This document shows, piece after piece, positions 57,521 through 64,000 of a stretch of 64,000 nucleotides of DNA. The stretch covers positions 46,479 to 110,478 of the forward strand of contig JAMPFE010000009.1 of the NCBI GenBank assembly GCA_023664705.1, written 5' to 3'. Under the pieces are notes generated by a model. The model made no database searches. It was given only the letters and a program-made list of their open reading frames with translations, and had not been told where the DNA came from. The DNA comes from Lachnospiraceae bacterium. Its GTDB lineage: Bacteria; Bacillota; Clostridia; Oscillospirales; Ruminococcaceae. The position numbers were made by a program, and so were the translations under genes. How positions within the stretch are numbered: the stretch's first letter is position 1; each line of letters begins with the position of its first letter.

Positions 57521-57760
57521 ATGAAAATTACCGTATGTATCGGGAGCTCCTGCCACCTCAAGGGCTCGAGGCGCGTTGTGGAGGGGCTGCAATACCTCAT
57601 CGGCGAGAACGGGCTTAAGGAAAAGGTGGAGCTCGGCGGAACGTTCTGCATGAACAACTGCCAGAACGGCGTCTGCGTGACCGTGGACGATAAGAGCTTT
57701 TCGGTCTCCCCCGACACCGTGGACGATTTCTTCAAGACCGAGATACTCGCTAAGGTTTGA
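57521..57760 (+). CDS. Thioredoxin-like [2Fe-2S] ferredoxin (NuoE/HydC-type domain)
   Basis: 79 residues. Four cysteines in CIGSSC and TFCMNNCQNGVC positions match the [2Fe-2S] thioredoxin-like fold found in NuoE, HymA and HydC subunits. It would accept or donate electrons to the adjacent hydrogenases. ATG 57521 is 15 nt after the kinase gene. Confidence 0.83.
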   Translation: MKITVCIGSSCHLKGSRRVVEGLQYLIGENGLKEKVELGGTFCMNNCQNGVCVTVDDKSFSVSPDTVDDFFKTEILAKV

Positions 57761-57772
57761 TTTTGACGTGTT

Positions 57773-57800
57773 CCCGCCGCCGTTTTTCGCGGCGGGATTT
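57773..57800 (+). terminator. GC-rich hairpin between ferredoxin and HydS genes
   Basis: Perfect 8-bp stem CCCGCCGC / GCGGCGGG followed by ATTTA. Tail is poor, so partial termination or RNA processing is likely. Confidence 0.5.
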
Positions 57801-57859
57801 ACGGATAGTTCTCCCCTGCCCTTTCGTTGGGCGCTAAATTCGGTTTAAGGAGTTTTACT

Positions 57860-59536
57860 ATGGCGGAATTTTTGAAGCTGAAAAAGTCAAATTGCAAAAA
57901 CTGTTACAAGTGCATAAGACACTGCCCCGTAAAGTCGATACGATTTTCGGGAAATCAGGCGAATATCGTCGGCGACGAATGCATTCTCTGCGGACAATGC
58001 TTTGTCGTCTGCCCGCAGAACGCAAAGGAGATAGCCGACAGCACGGAGCGCGTGAAGTATTTTATAAGCTCGGGCGAGAAGGTTTACGCGTCCGTTGCGC
58101 CCTCGTTCGTCGCAAACTACGACGGCGCGGGCATCGAAGCGCTTACAAGGGCTCTCAGGGAGCTGGGCTTCGCGGGAGCGGAGGAGACCGCCGTCGGCGC
58201 GACTATCGTCAAGACCGAATACGAGCGCCTTATCCGCGAGGATAAGCGAGACGTGCTCATTTCGTCCTGCTGCAATTCCGTGAACCTGCTTATTCAGAAA
58301 TACTATCCCGAGGCGCTGGAATACCTTGCCGACGTGCTTTCGCCCATGCAGGCGCACTGCCGGGACCTGAAAAAGCGCTTTCCCGGCTGCAAGACCGTGT
58401 TTATCGGTCCGTGCGTTTCCAAGAAGGAGGAGGCGGCGAGATATGCCGACTATACCGACGACGTGCTGACGTTCGAGGAGCTGACGAACTGGCTGAACGA
58501 GGCAGGCGTGAAAATCGACAAGAGCGTCGATTCCAACGAGCGGAGCCGCGCGAGGCTGTTCCCGACGTCGGGGGGGGTCCTGCGTACAATGGCGGAGCGC
58601 GACCCGAACTATACATACCTCGTGTTCGACGGAATGGATAACGTTAAAGAGGCTCTCGAGGAGATAGTTGACGGGAAGCTGCACAACTGCTTTATCGAGA
58701 TGTCGGCTTGCGCGGGAAGCTGCGCGAACGGTCCCGTTATGGAGAAGTACAAGAAGTCTCCCGTCGCGTCCGCTATGGCGATAAACAAATACGCGGGCAA
58801 GGAGGATTTTGTCGTATCGCAGCCCGACAAGTCGGAGCTGCACAAGAAGATGACGATGCTCGATACAAAGGCTGCCGTGCCGACGGAGAGCGAGGTAGCG
58901 GATATTTTGCGCAGAATGGGCAAGACGCGCCCCGAGCAGGAGCTGAACTGCGGCTCGTGCGGCTACAATACCTGCCGTGAAAAGGCTGTCGCTATTTACC
59001 GCGGGAAAGCGGATATCTCGATGTGCCTGCCGTTCCTTAAGGACAAGGCGGAGAGCTTTTCGGACAACATTATCTCCAACTCGCCGAACGCTATTTTCGC
59101 GCTGAACGAAAATCTGGAGATACAGCAGATAAACAAGACCGCGCTGAAGCTGATGAATATTGCCCGCGTTTCGGACGTTATGGGCGAGCAGGTCATCCGT
59201 ATTCTCGACCCGGGCGTGTTTATGGAGGTCATGGAGACGAACAAGCCTGTTCACGATGAGAGAAAGTATCTCACGGAGTATGACAAATACGTTGAGCAGA
59301 CGGTCATTTACGACGCGGAATACCGCATTATAATCTGCATTATGCGCGACGTTACCGAGGACGAAAAGGCGAAGGTGCGCAAGGAGAACGTCGGCAGAAC
59401 GACCGCCGAGGTCGCCGATAAGGTCGTTGAAAATCAGATGAGGATAGTACAGGAGATAGCTTCGCTTCTGGGCGAGACTGCCGCCGAGACGAAGGTCGCG
59501 CTGATGAAACTGAAGGAGTCGATCAACGATGAATAA
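57860..59536 (+). CDS. Sensory-type [FeFe]-hydrogenase with PAS domain (HydS-like)
   Basis: 558 residues. Two [4Fe-4S] ferredoxin motifs (CKNCYKCIRHC and CILCGQCFVVC) precede an H-cluster domain whose three cysteine motifs read SSCCNSV, GPCVSKKEE and SACAGSCANGP, the divergent forms typical of group C sensory hydrogenases rather than HydA catalysts. A further Cys cluster (CGSCGYNTC) and a PAS domain (ending about residue 525) follow. It is thought to sense hydrogen and signal to a regulator. AAGGAG before ATG 57860. Confidence 0.88.
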   Translation: MAEFLKLKKSNCKNCYKCIRHCPVKSIRFSGNQANIVGDECILCGQCFVVCPQNAKEIADSTERVKYFISSGEKVYASVAPSFVANYDGAGIEALTRALRELGFAGAEETAVGATIVKTEYERLIREDKRDVLISSCCNSVNLLIQKYYPEALEYLADVLSPMQAHCRDLKKRFPGCKTVFIGPCVSKKEEAARYADYTDDVLTFEELTNWLNEAGVKIDKSVDSNERSRARLFPTSGGVLRTMAERDPNYTYLVFDGMDNVKEALEEIVDGKLHNCFIEMSACAGSCANGPVMEKYKKSPVASAMAINKYAGKEDFVVSQPDKSELHKKMTMLDTKAAVPTESEVADILRRMGKTRPEQELNCGSCGYNTCREKAVAIYRGKADISMCLPFLKDKAESFSDNIISNSPNAIFALNENLEIQQINKTALKLMNIARVSDVMGEQVIRILDPGVFMEVMETNKPVHDERKYLTEYDKYVEQTVIYDAEYRIIICIMRDVTEDEKAKVRKENVGRTTAEVADKVVENQMRIVQEIASLLGETAAETKVALMKLKESINDE

Positions 59537-60701
59537 TCTATGCGCAGATATAGGCTGGAAAAGCCTTAACCACGTTGGAGAGCAGCTCTGCGGCGACCAT
59601 ATCGAGATAATCGAGACGGACGACGATTCCATGGTACTTGTGCTGGCGGACGGTCTGGGGAGCGGCGTTAAAGCCTCTATCCTTTCGACGCTCACCTCGA
59701 AGATAATCGCGACCATGACCTCGCAGGGCATTTCTCTGGAGGAGTGCGTGAAGACTATCGCCGCTACCCTGCCGATATGCAAGGTGCGCGAGGTCGCGTA
59801 TTCCACGTTTACGATAATTCGGCTCATCAACAACGAGGAAGCCGAGATAATCTGCTACGACAACCCCGACGTTATTATGTTCCGCGAGGGGAAAATTTAC
59901 GATTATCCGATGCGGGATATGAACATAGAGGGAAAGCTCATTCACAAGGCGCGCATAAAGCTCCGCGAGAACGATACCTTTATCGCGATGAGCGACGGGT
60001 GTATCCACGCGGGCGTGGGTATGTCGCTGAATTTCGGCTGGGAGCGCAAGGATATAGCCGAGTTTATGGAGTCGCTGACGGACGTGGGATTTACCGCGAA
60101 AACGCTTTCGACGGTGCTTACGGACGAGTGTCTGAAGCTCTACGGGGGAAATCCCGGGGACGATACCACGGCGATGACCGTGCGTATCCGCGCGAGACAG
60201 CAGATGAACCTTATGATAGGTCCTCCCTCCGACCGAAACGACTGCGAGAAAATGGTGTCGCTGTTCCTGTCAAAGGGCGGAAAGCGCATCGTATGCGGAG
60301 GGACTACCTCGACTATCGTGTCGAAATACCTCGGAAAGCCGATAATCCCGAATATAAACTACTTCGACCCCGAGATACCGCCGACGGCGAATATCGAAGG
60401 CATCGACCTCGTGACGGAGGGCGTTATCACGATAAACCGCGTGAACGAATACGCGAAGGATTACCTTGAAAACAACGACAGCTACAAGAAATGGAACTAC
60501 AAGCAGGACGGCGCGGCGCTTATCTCGCGCATGCTGTTCGAGGAGGCGACGGATATCAATTTCTACGTCGGCAGAGCGGTAAATCCCGCGCATCAGAACC
60601 CTAACCTGCCGATAAATTTCAACATTAAAATGCAGCTCGTCAACGAGCTGTCCGAGAGTCTCAGGAAAATGGGCAAGAAGATCAAGGTAAACTATTTCTA
60701 A
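59529..60701 (+). CDS. SpoIIE-family PP2C phosphatase with C-terminal extension
   Basis: 390 residues, overlapping the hydrogenase gene by 8 nt. Residues to about 220 are a PP2C/SpoIIE domain: LADGLGSGVKA, IAMSDGCIHAG and PGDDTTAMTV hold metal-binding aspartates. The last about 170 residues do not match the kinase or HTH domains I know. Probably the output module of HydS: redox- or H2-dependent dephosphorylation of an unidentified anti-sigma-type or regulatory protein. Confidence 0.85.
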   Translation: MNNLCADIGWKSLNHVGEQLCGDHIEIIETDDDSMVLVLADGLGSGVKASILSTLTSKIIATMTSQGISLEECVKTIAATLPICKVREVAYSTFTIIRLINNEEAEIICYDNPDVIMFREGKIYDYPMRDMNIEGKLIHKARIKLRENDTFIAMSDGCIHAGVGMSLNFGWERKDIAEFMESLTDVGFTAKTLSTVLTDECLKLYGGNPGDDTTAMTVRIRARQQMNLMIGPPSDRNDCEKMVSLFLSKGGKRIVCGGTTSTIVSKYLGKPIIPNINYFDPEIPPTANIEGIDLVTEGVITINRVNEYAKDYLENNDSYKKWNYKQDGAALISRMLFEEATDINFYVGRAVNPAHQNPNLPINFNIKMQLVNELSESLRKMGKKIKVNYF

Positions 60702-60713
60702 GGAGAGATCGAT

Positions 60714-62207
60714 ATGGATCACAAGACCGACTATATTTACGACAAGAACGGAAAGCTCATCTACAAGTTCGACACCAAGGTGCAGTACCTCAAATACAAG
60801 GTTCTGCGCGAGGTGGCTCGCGAGGCTTGGGCGGGAACGCTTTTGGAGCACGCTTTCGATATACCGAAGATGATAGTTCCCGGGAAGGTGCCGACGATGC
60901 GCTGCTGCGTGTTCAAGGAGCGCGCTATCCTCGGGGAGCGCGTTAAGATAGCTATGGGCGGCGACAAGGACAATCCCAACGTTATCGAGGTCATCGAGAC
61001 AGCCTGCGACGAATGTCCTATGGGCGGTTACGAGGTCACGAACGCCTGCCGAGGCTGTCTGGCGCACCGCTGCGCGGACGCCTGCCGAAAGGGGGCTATC
61101 TCGTTCGACCACAATCAGAAGGCGCACATCGACAAGAGCAAGTGCGTGGAGTGCGGAATGTGCGCGAAGAGCTGCCCGTATACCGCGATAATGAACTACA
61201 AGCGCCCGTGCGTGAGCGCCTGCAAGGTAAACGCTATCTCAATGAACGAGGACAAGGCGGCGAAGATAGACAACGAAAAGTGCATCTCCTGCGGCGCGTG
61301 CGTTTATCAGTGCCCGTTCGGAGCGATCACCGACAAGTCGTTCATTCTTGACGTTATCAATATGATCCAGAAGAGCGAGGGCAACGGCAAGTATAAGGTT
61401 TACGCGCTCGTGGCGCCCGCTATCGGCTCGCAGTTCTCTTACGCGAAGCTCGGGCAGGTAATCAAGGGCATCAAGGAGCTCGGCTTCCACACAGTTATCG
61501 AGGCGGCGCTGGGGGCGGATATGGTGGCGTATATGGAGAGCAAGGAGCTGGCGGAGAGCGGAGATTATCTTACATCGAGCTGCTGCCCGGCGTTTGTGGA
61601 CTATATTCACAAGAGCTTCCCGAATATGGTCGGTCATATCTCGCACAACCTCTCCCCTATGGCGACTATCGCGAGATATATAAAGTCTACCGACCCTACC
61701 GCGAAGGTAGTGTTTATGGGACCCTGCACGGCTAAGAAAATGGAGTTCCAAAAGGAAAGCGTGCGGCCGTACATTGACAGCGTTATCACGTTCGAGGAGC
61801 TTCAGGCGCTGTTCGACAGCAAGGATATCGATATACGCGAGCTGGAGGAGGATCTTCTCGAGAACGCTTCCTATTTCGGACGCATCTTCGCGCGCAGCGG
61901 CGGTCTTGCAGACGCGGTCCAACAGGCTCTCAAGGAGCAGAACCTCGGCGACTTCGAGCTTAAGGCGGTGTCGTGCGACGGCATAGAGGCTTGCAAGGTC
62001 GCGCTGCTCAAGAAGAGCAAGAACGCGCTTGACGCGAACTTTATCGAGGGTATGGCGTGCGTGGGCGGCTGTATAGGCGGCGCGGGCTGCCTCACTCACG
62101 GCGAGAAGAACAAGGCGGAGGTCGACAAGTACGGCAGAGAAGCTATCGAGAAAACCATTTCCGAGGCAATAAGCCTTGTGAAGCTGCCAGAGGAGCAGCA
62201 TGCATAA
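60714..62207 (+). CDS. Monomeric [FeFe]-hydrogenase (group B / HydA2-like)
   Basis: 497 residues. An N-terminal region with several cysteine clusters (CDECPMGG, CRGCLAHRC, CVECGMCAKSC, CISCGACVYQC) coordinates [4Fe-4S] centres, followed by an H-cluster domain with TSSCCPAFVDY, MGPCTAKKMEF and EGMACVGGCIGGAG, the complete catalytic motifs. It lacks NuoG-like N-terminal domains of group A. It likely exchanges electrons with ferredoxin to form or oxidise H2. Strong terminator follows. Confidence 0.92.
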   Translation: MDHKTDYIYDKNGKLIYKFDTKVQYLKYKVLREVAREAWAGTLLEHAFDIPKMIVPGKVPTMRCCVFKERAILGERVKIAMGGDKDNPNVIEVIETACDECPMGGYEVTNACRGCLAHRCADACRKGAISFDHNQKAHIDKSKCVECGMCAKSCPYTAIMNYKRPCVSACKVNAISMNEDKAAKIDNEKCISCGACVYQCPFGAITDKSFILDVINMIQKSEGNGKYKVYALVAPAIGSQFSYAKLGQVIKGIKELGFHTVIEAALGADMVAYMESKELAESGDYLTSSCCPAFVDYIHKSFPNMVGHISHNLSPMATIARYIKSTDPTAKVVFMGPCTAKKMEFQKESVRPYIDSVITFEELQALFDSKDIDIRELEEDLLENASYFGRIFARSGGLADAVQQALKEQNLGDFELKAVSCDGIEACKVALLKKSKNALDANFIEGMACVGGCIGGAGCLTHGEKNKAEVDKYGREAIEKTISEAISLVKLPEEQHA

Positions 62208-62215
62208 ATTCAACA

Positions 62216-62246
62216 AAACGCCCCCGAATATTCGGGGGCATTTTAT
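62216..62246 (+). terminator. Terminator after the hydrogenase operon
   Basis: Stem GCCCCCGAA / TTCGGGGGC with ATTTTATT tail; also positioned to end the convergent nitroreductase gene. Confidence 0.88.
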
Positions 62247-62258
62247 TGTGAATGTTTT

Positions 62259-62849
62259 TTATTTTCTCCACTCTGCCGTTTCGTATGCGGGTTTTCGCGT
62301 TCTTGGCGGGGGCGTTTCGGCGGGATAGCCGACAGCGAGCGCCGCGAAAAGCTCTCCGTCGGTGTTCAGCCACTCGTTGAGCTCGCGCTGCGCGAAAAAG
62401 GTGTTGCATATCCAAAGGCTGCCGAGCCCGAGCTCGACCGCCGTGAGCGACATATTCTGCATAGCCGCGCCGATAGACTGGGCATTGCATATCTCGAAAA
62501 CGCGCTCGTCGACCGTCAACGGGCGCGTTAACTCGGCGCCGAGTGTGTTGACGACAAAAATCACCGCGGGAGCCCGTTCCGTTACCGTTAGGGTGTGCTC
62601 CGCGTCCGCGAGATTTGCGGCGCTTTCGGGCAGAAACGGCTCGCGCTTTTCGCACTCAAGACCGCGTTTCATTGCCGAGAGAGCCTCGCGCTTTGCGTTT
62701 CCCGAGGTCACGATGAGCTTCCACGGTTGGCGGTTCTTCGCGGACGGGGCAAGCTGACCCGCCATTACGATTTGCTCCAACAAATCATTCGGCACTTCCC
62801 TGCCGTCGAATTTGCGGATGCTGCGGCGGTTTTCGATCTCGGGGATCAC
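62259..62849 (-). CDS. Nitroreductase-family protein
   Basis: 196-residue FMN oxidoreductase. RRSIRKFDGREVPNDLLEQI and APSAKNRQPWKLIVT are the FMN-binding start, SIGAAMQNMSLTAVELGLGS the dimer helix, and ALAVGYPAE the end. Natural substrate unknown. ATG 62849 overlaps the stop of the DUF308 gene by ATGA. Confidence 0.86.
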   Translation of the reverse strand: MIPEIENRRSIRKFDGREVPNDLLEQIVMAGQLAPSAKNRQPWKLIVTSGNAKREALSAMKRGLECEKREPFLPESAANLADAEHTLTVTERAPAVIFVVNTLGAELTRPLTVDERVFEICNAQSIGAAMQNMSLTAVELGLGSLWICNTFFAQRELNEWLNTDGELFAALAVGYPAETPPPRTRKPAYETAEWRK

Positions 62850-63439
62850 TTCAACTCGTCCTCGGGCATATCGACTTCCTTTGCGACGAGAAGCTGCTTT
62901 TCAACGTTCGTCGCGCCCGCGGTCGCGATTATATCCGCAGCGCAGCCGAATATCAAAGCAATGCCGAGGAGTATCGAGGTGACATTATGAGGAAAATCCT
63001 TCAGAGCGTTAAGTCCCACAAAAATGCCTATGCCGACGATGATCGCGATAGGAAAAAGGATTATCCACCACTTTTTAAAGCCCGTCTTCTTTACAGAGAA
63101 CATATTCGGAAGCTTGATAACGCCGAATACTCCCGCGAAAATGCCCATGAGAAGCGTGAACGCCGAGGTCAGCCTCTTCGCGAAAAATATGATAAGCGCG
63201 CCCGCGACTACCCCCAGCACAGCGGTTATCACTACGGGCGCAGCGCTGCTTTTATCCTTCTTTACAAGCCATGAAAAGAAGCTGATGATCCCATACGCCG
63301 CCGCGACGATGCCGAGTATCACGATCAATATCTCTATAGATTTATCATTGAGGATTATCATAAACAAACCGCATACCAGCTCCAAAAGCGACATGAGAAT
63401 CAAATTTCTGCGCAATGCCTTTAATATGTCAAGCTCCAT
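62846..63439 (-). CDS. DUF308 (HdeD-like) membrane protein
   Basis: 197 residues with six transmembrane helices, including ELVCGLFMIILNDKSIEILI and LGIVAAAYGIISFFSW, the pattern of DUF308/HdeD-like proteins, which are linked to acid stress in enterobacteria and unknown here. ATG 63439 follows GGGAGG; the frame extension is not used. Promoter at 63472-63500. Confidence 0.75.
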   Translation of the reverse strand: MELDILKALRRNLILMSLLELVCGLFMIILNDKSIEILIVILGIVAAAYGIISFFSWLVKKDKSSAAPVVITAVLGVVAGALIIFFAKRLTSAFTLLMGIFAGVFGVIKLPNMFSVKKTGFKKWWIILFPIAIIVGIGIFVGLNALKDFPHNVTSILLGIALIFGCAADIIATAGATNVEKQLLVAKEVDMPEDELK

Positions 63440-63471
63440 CTTTTTTCCTCCCAAGTTTTGGTACTGTTTTT

Positions 63472-63500
63472 ATTATAATCTATTTTATCGCTATTGTCAA
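63472..63500 (-). promoter_or_regulatory. Sigma-A promoter for DUF308 and nitroreductase
   Basis: Minus-strand TTGACA (63495-63500), 17-bp spacer, TATAAT (63472-63477). Confidence 0.85.
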
Positions 63501-63549
63501 GCGGTATTGCGATCCTACGAATGTTTTTTACATTTTTTTCATAAACCCC

Positions 63550-63578
63550 TTGACAAATCGGGGAAAAAAGTGTATAAT
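63550..63578 (+). promoter_or_regulatory. Sigma-A promoter for tRNA-Ser
   Basis: TTGACA (63550-63555), 17-bp spacer, TATAAT (63573-63578). Confidence 0.9.
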
Positions 63579-63589
63579 ATTATAGTCAC

Positions 63590-63678
63590 GGAAGCGTATC
63601 GAAGTGGTCATAACGGGACTGACTCGAAATCAGTTGTACCTCACGGTACCGTGGGTTCGAATCCCACCGCTTCCGCCA
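63590..63678 (+). tRNA. tRNA-Ser (anticodon CGA)
   Basis: The acceptor stem GGAAGCG/CGCTTCC, anticodon stem ACTGA/TCAGT with loop CTCGAAA (anticodon CGA, codon UCG), long class II variable arm and GGTTCGAATCC T-arm are all present; CCA is encoded at 63676-63678. Confidence 0.96.
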
Positions 63679-63698
63679 TAAGCAAACTACAAGAAATT

Positions 63699-63739
63699 CC
63701 GCATTGTCGAGTTAAACCCTTTCACAATGCGGTTTTTCT
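63699..63739 (+). terminator. Terminator after tRNA-Ser
   Basis: Stem CCGCATTGT / ACAATGCGG with a 16-nt loop and T-rich tail. Confidence 0.75.
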
Positions 63740-64000
63740 TTGTTTTTAAATTTGCGCTTGTCCTACAAAAAGTGAACAAAATCACTCAAAAACGACCTTT
63801 TTCGCGCGTTATGCAACACGAAATGCAACACGAAAAATAGTTTGAAACCACGTTCGGACATACTTGATTATGATATTTTCGTGTTGTTCAAAACGCACAA
63901 TAATTTGAGCATAATCTTGTATAAATTTCCAAAAAATGGTTAGTGAATAGTATGCTTTCTTTTCACTGCATACAAAATGTGGTATACTGTTTTTCGGGCG
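63740..64000. other. AT-rich, gene-free end region with short repeats
   Basis: No gene was found. ATGCAACACGAA is directly repeated at 63811-63822 and 63823-63834, and TTCGTGTTG (63878-63886) is the inverted form of CAACACGAA. The position beside a tRNA 3' end is compatible with an integration site, but no integrase lies in the window. Confidence 0.4.

Overview
The window looks like a chromosome segment of an anaerobic Clostridia member, most likely a Ruminococcus-type Oscillospiraceae. The evidence is Firmicutes-style genes (ClpE-like ATPase, ECF transporter, PdaA-like deacetylase, SpoIVFB-like protease), GC-rich coding sequence with AT-rich spacers, many near-consensus TTGACA-17-TATAAT promoters, and a fermentative adhE plus [FeFe]-hydrogenase cluster. 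Nothing looks like a large mobile island; it is mostly core genome, but with several unusual local duplications.

Layout. 1-4.3 kb (minus): hom-pyrH-frr-uppS-cdsA-dxr, an operon of threonine/methionine, UMP, translation and envelope/isoprenoid genes. 4.6-8.6 kb (plus): methionine ABC importer metN-metI-metQ and a GlcD-like FAD oxidase, then an M50 protease. 9.4-13.1 kb (plus): two tandem AIM24-family proteins, glycogen synthase and a small unknown. 13.1-15.6 kb (minus): SIMPL protein and sodium-pump decarboxylase beta and gamma subunits. 15.7-21.7 kb (minus): DUF5711, CvpA-like, ClpE-like, SDR and HAD genes. 21.7-26.7 kb (minus): ecfA-ecfT-truA with remarkable repeats. 27.4-36.1 kb (minus): radical SAM-ruvC-ruvA-TPR-ruvB-CPBP-immunity-like-MBL-NUDIX-methyltransferase, preceded by a DHH phosphoesterase gene. 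36.5-40.4 kb: pdaA-like deacetylase (plus), orphan binding lipoprotein, DUF815 ATPase and dusB (minus). 40.6-50.3 kb: acyltransferase, lon, engB, L10 leader, rplJ-rplL, small acetyltransferases and deaminase, kinase-like and zinc-ribbon proteins, split TSUP transporter. 50.8-62.2 kb (plus): ilvB-ilvN, a LysR regulator, then adhE, an APH-like kinase, a thioredoxin-like ferredoxin, a sensory [FeFe]-hydrogenase (HydS-like), a SpoIIE phosphatase and a second [FeFe]-hydrogenase. 62.2-64 kb: nitroreductase, DUF308 membrane protein, tRNA-Ser(CGA).

The most striking observations are three duplications within about 9 kb whose periods are all multiples of three. (1) The two ECF ATPases are fused into one 858-residue protein by about 300 residues made of 46-codon repeats that look like copies of the old ecfA1/ecfA2 junction. 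(2) TruA is fused to a DUF3781-like domain, and that domain is repeated twice more downstream with an exact 237-bp period. (3) The last codons of a CPBP protease gene are duplicated 561 bp downstream, flanking an immunity-like gene and creating a 52-residue membrane micro-protein. Two hairpin/MITE-like elements and a dispersed ACTGCAA-rich intergenic repeat present twice add to this. The hydrogenase cluster suggests hydrogen or redox sensing coupled to dephosphorylation signalling next to ethanol formation; adhE carries a near-perfect Rex-type operator.
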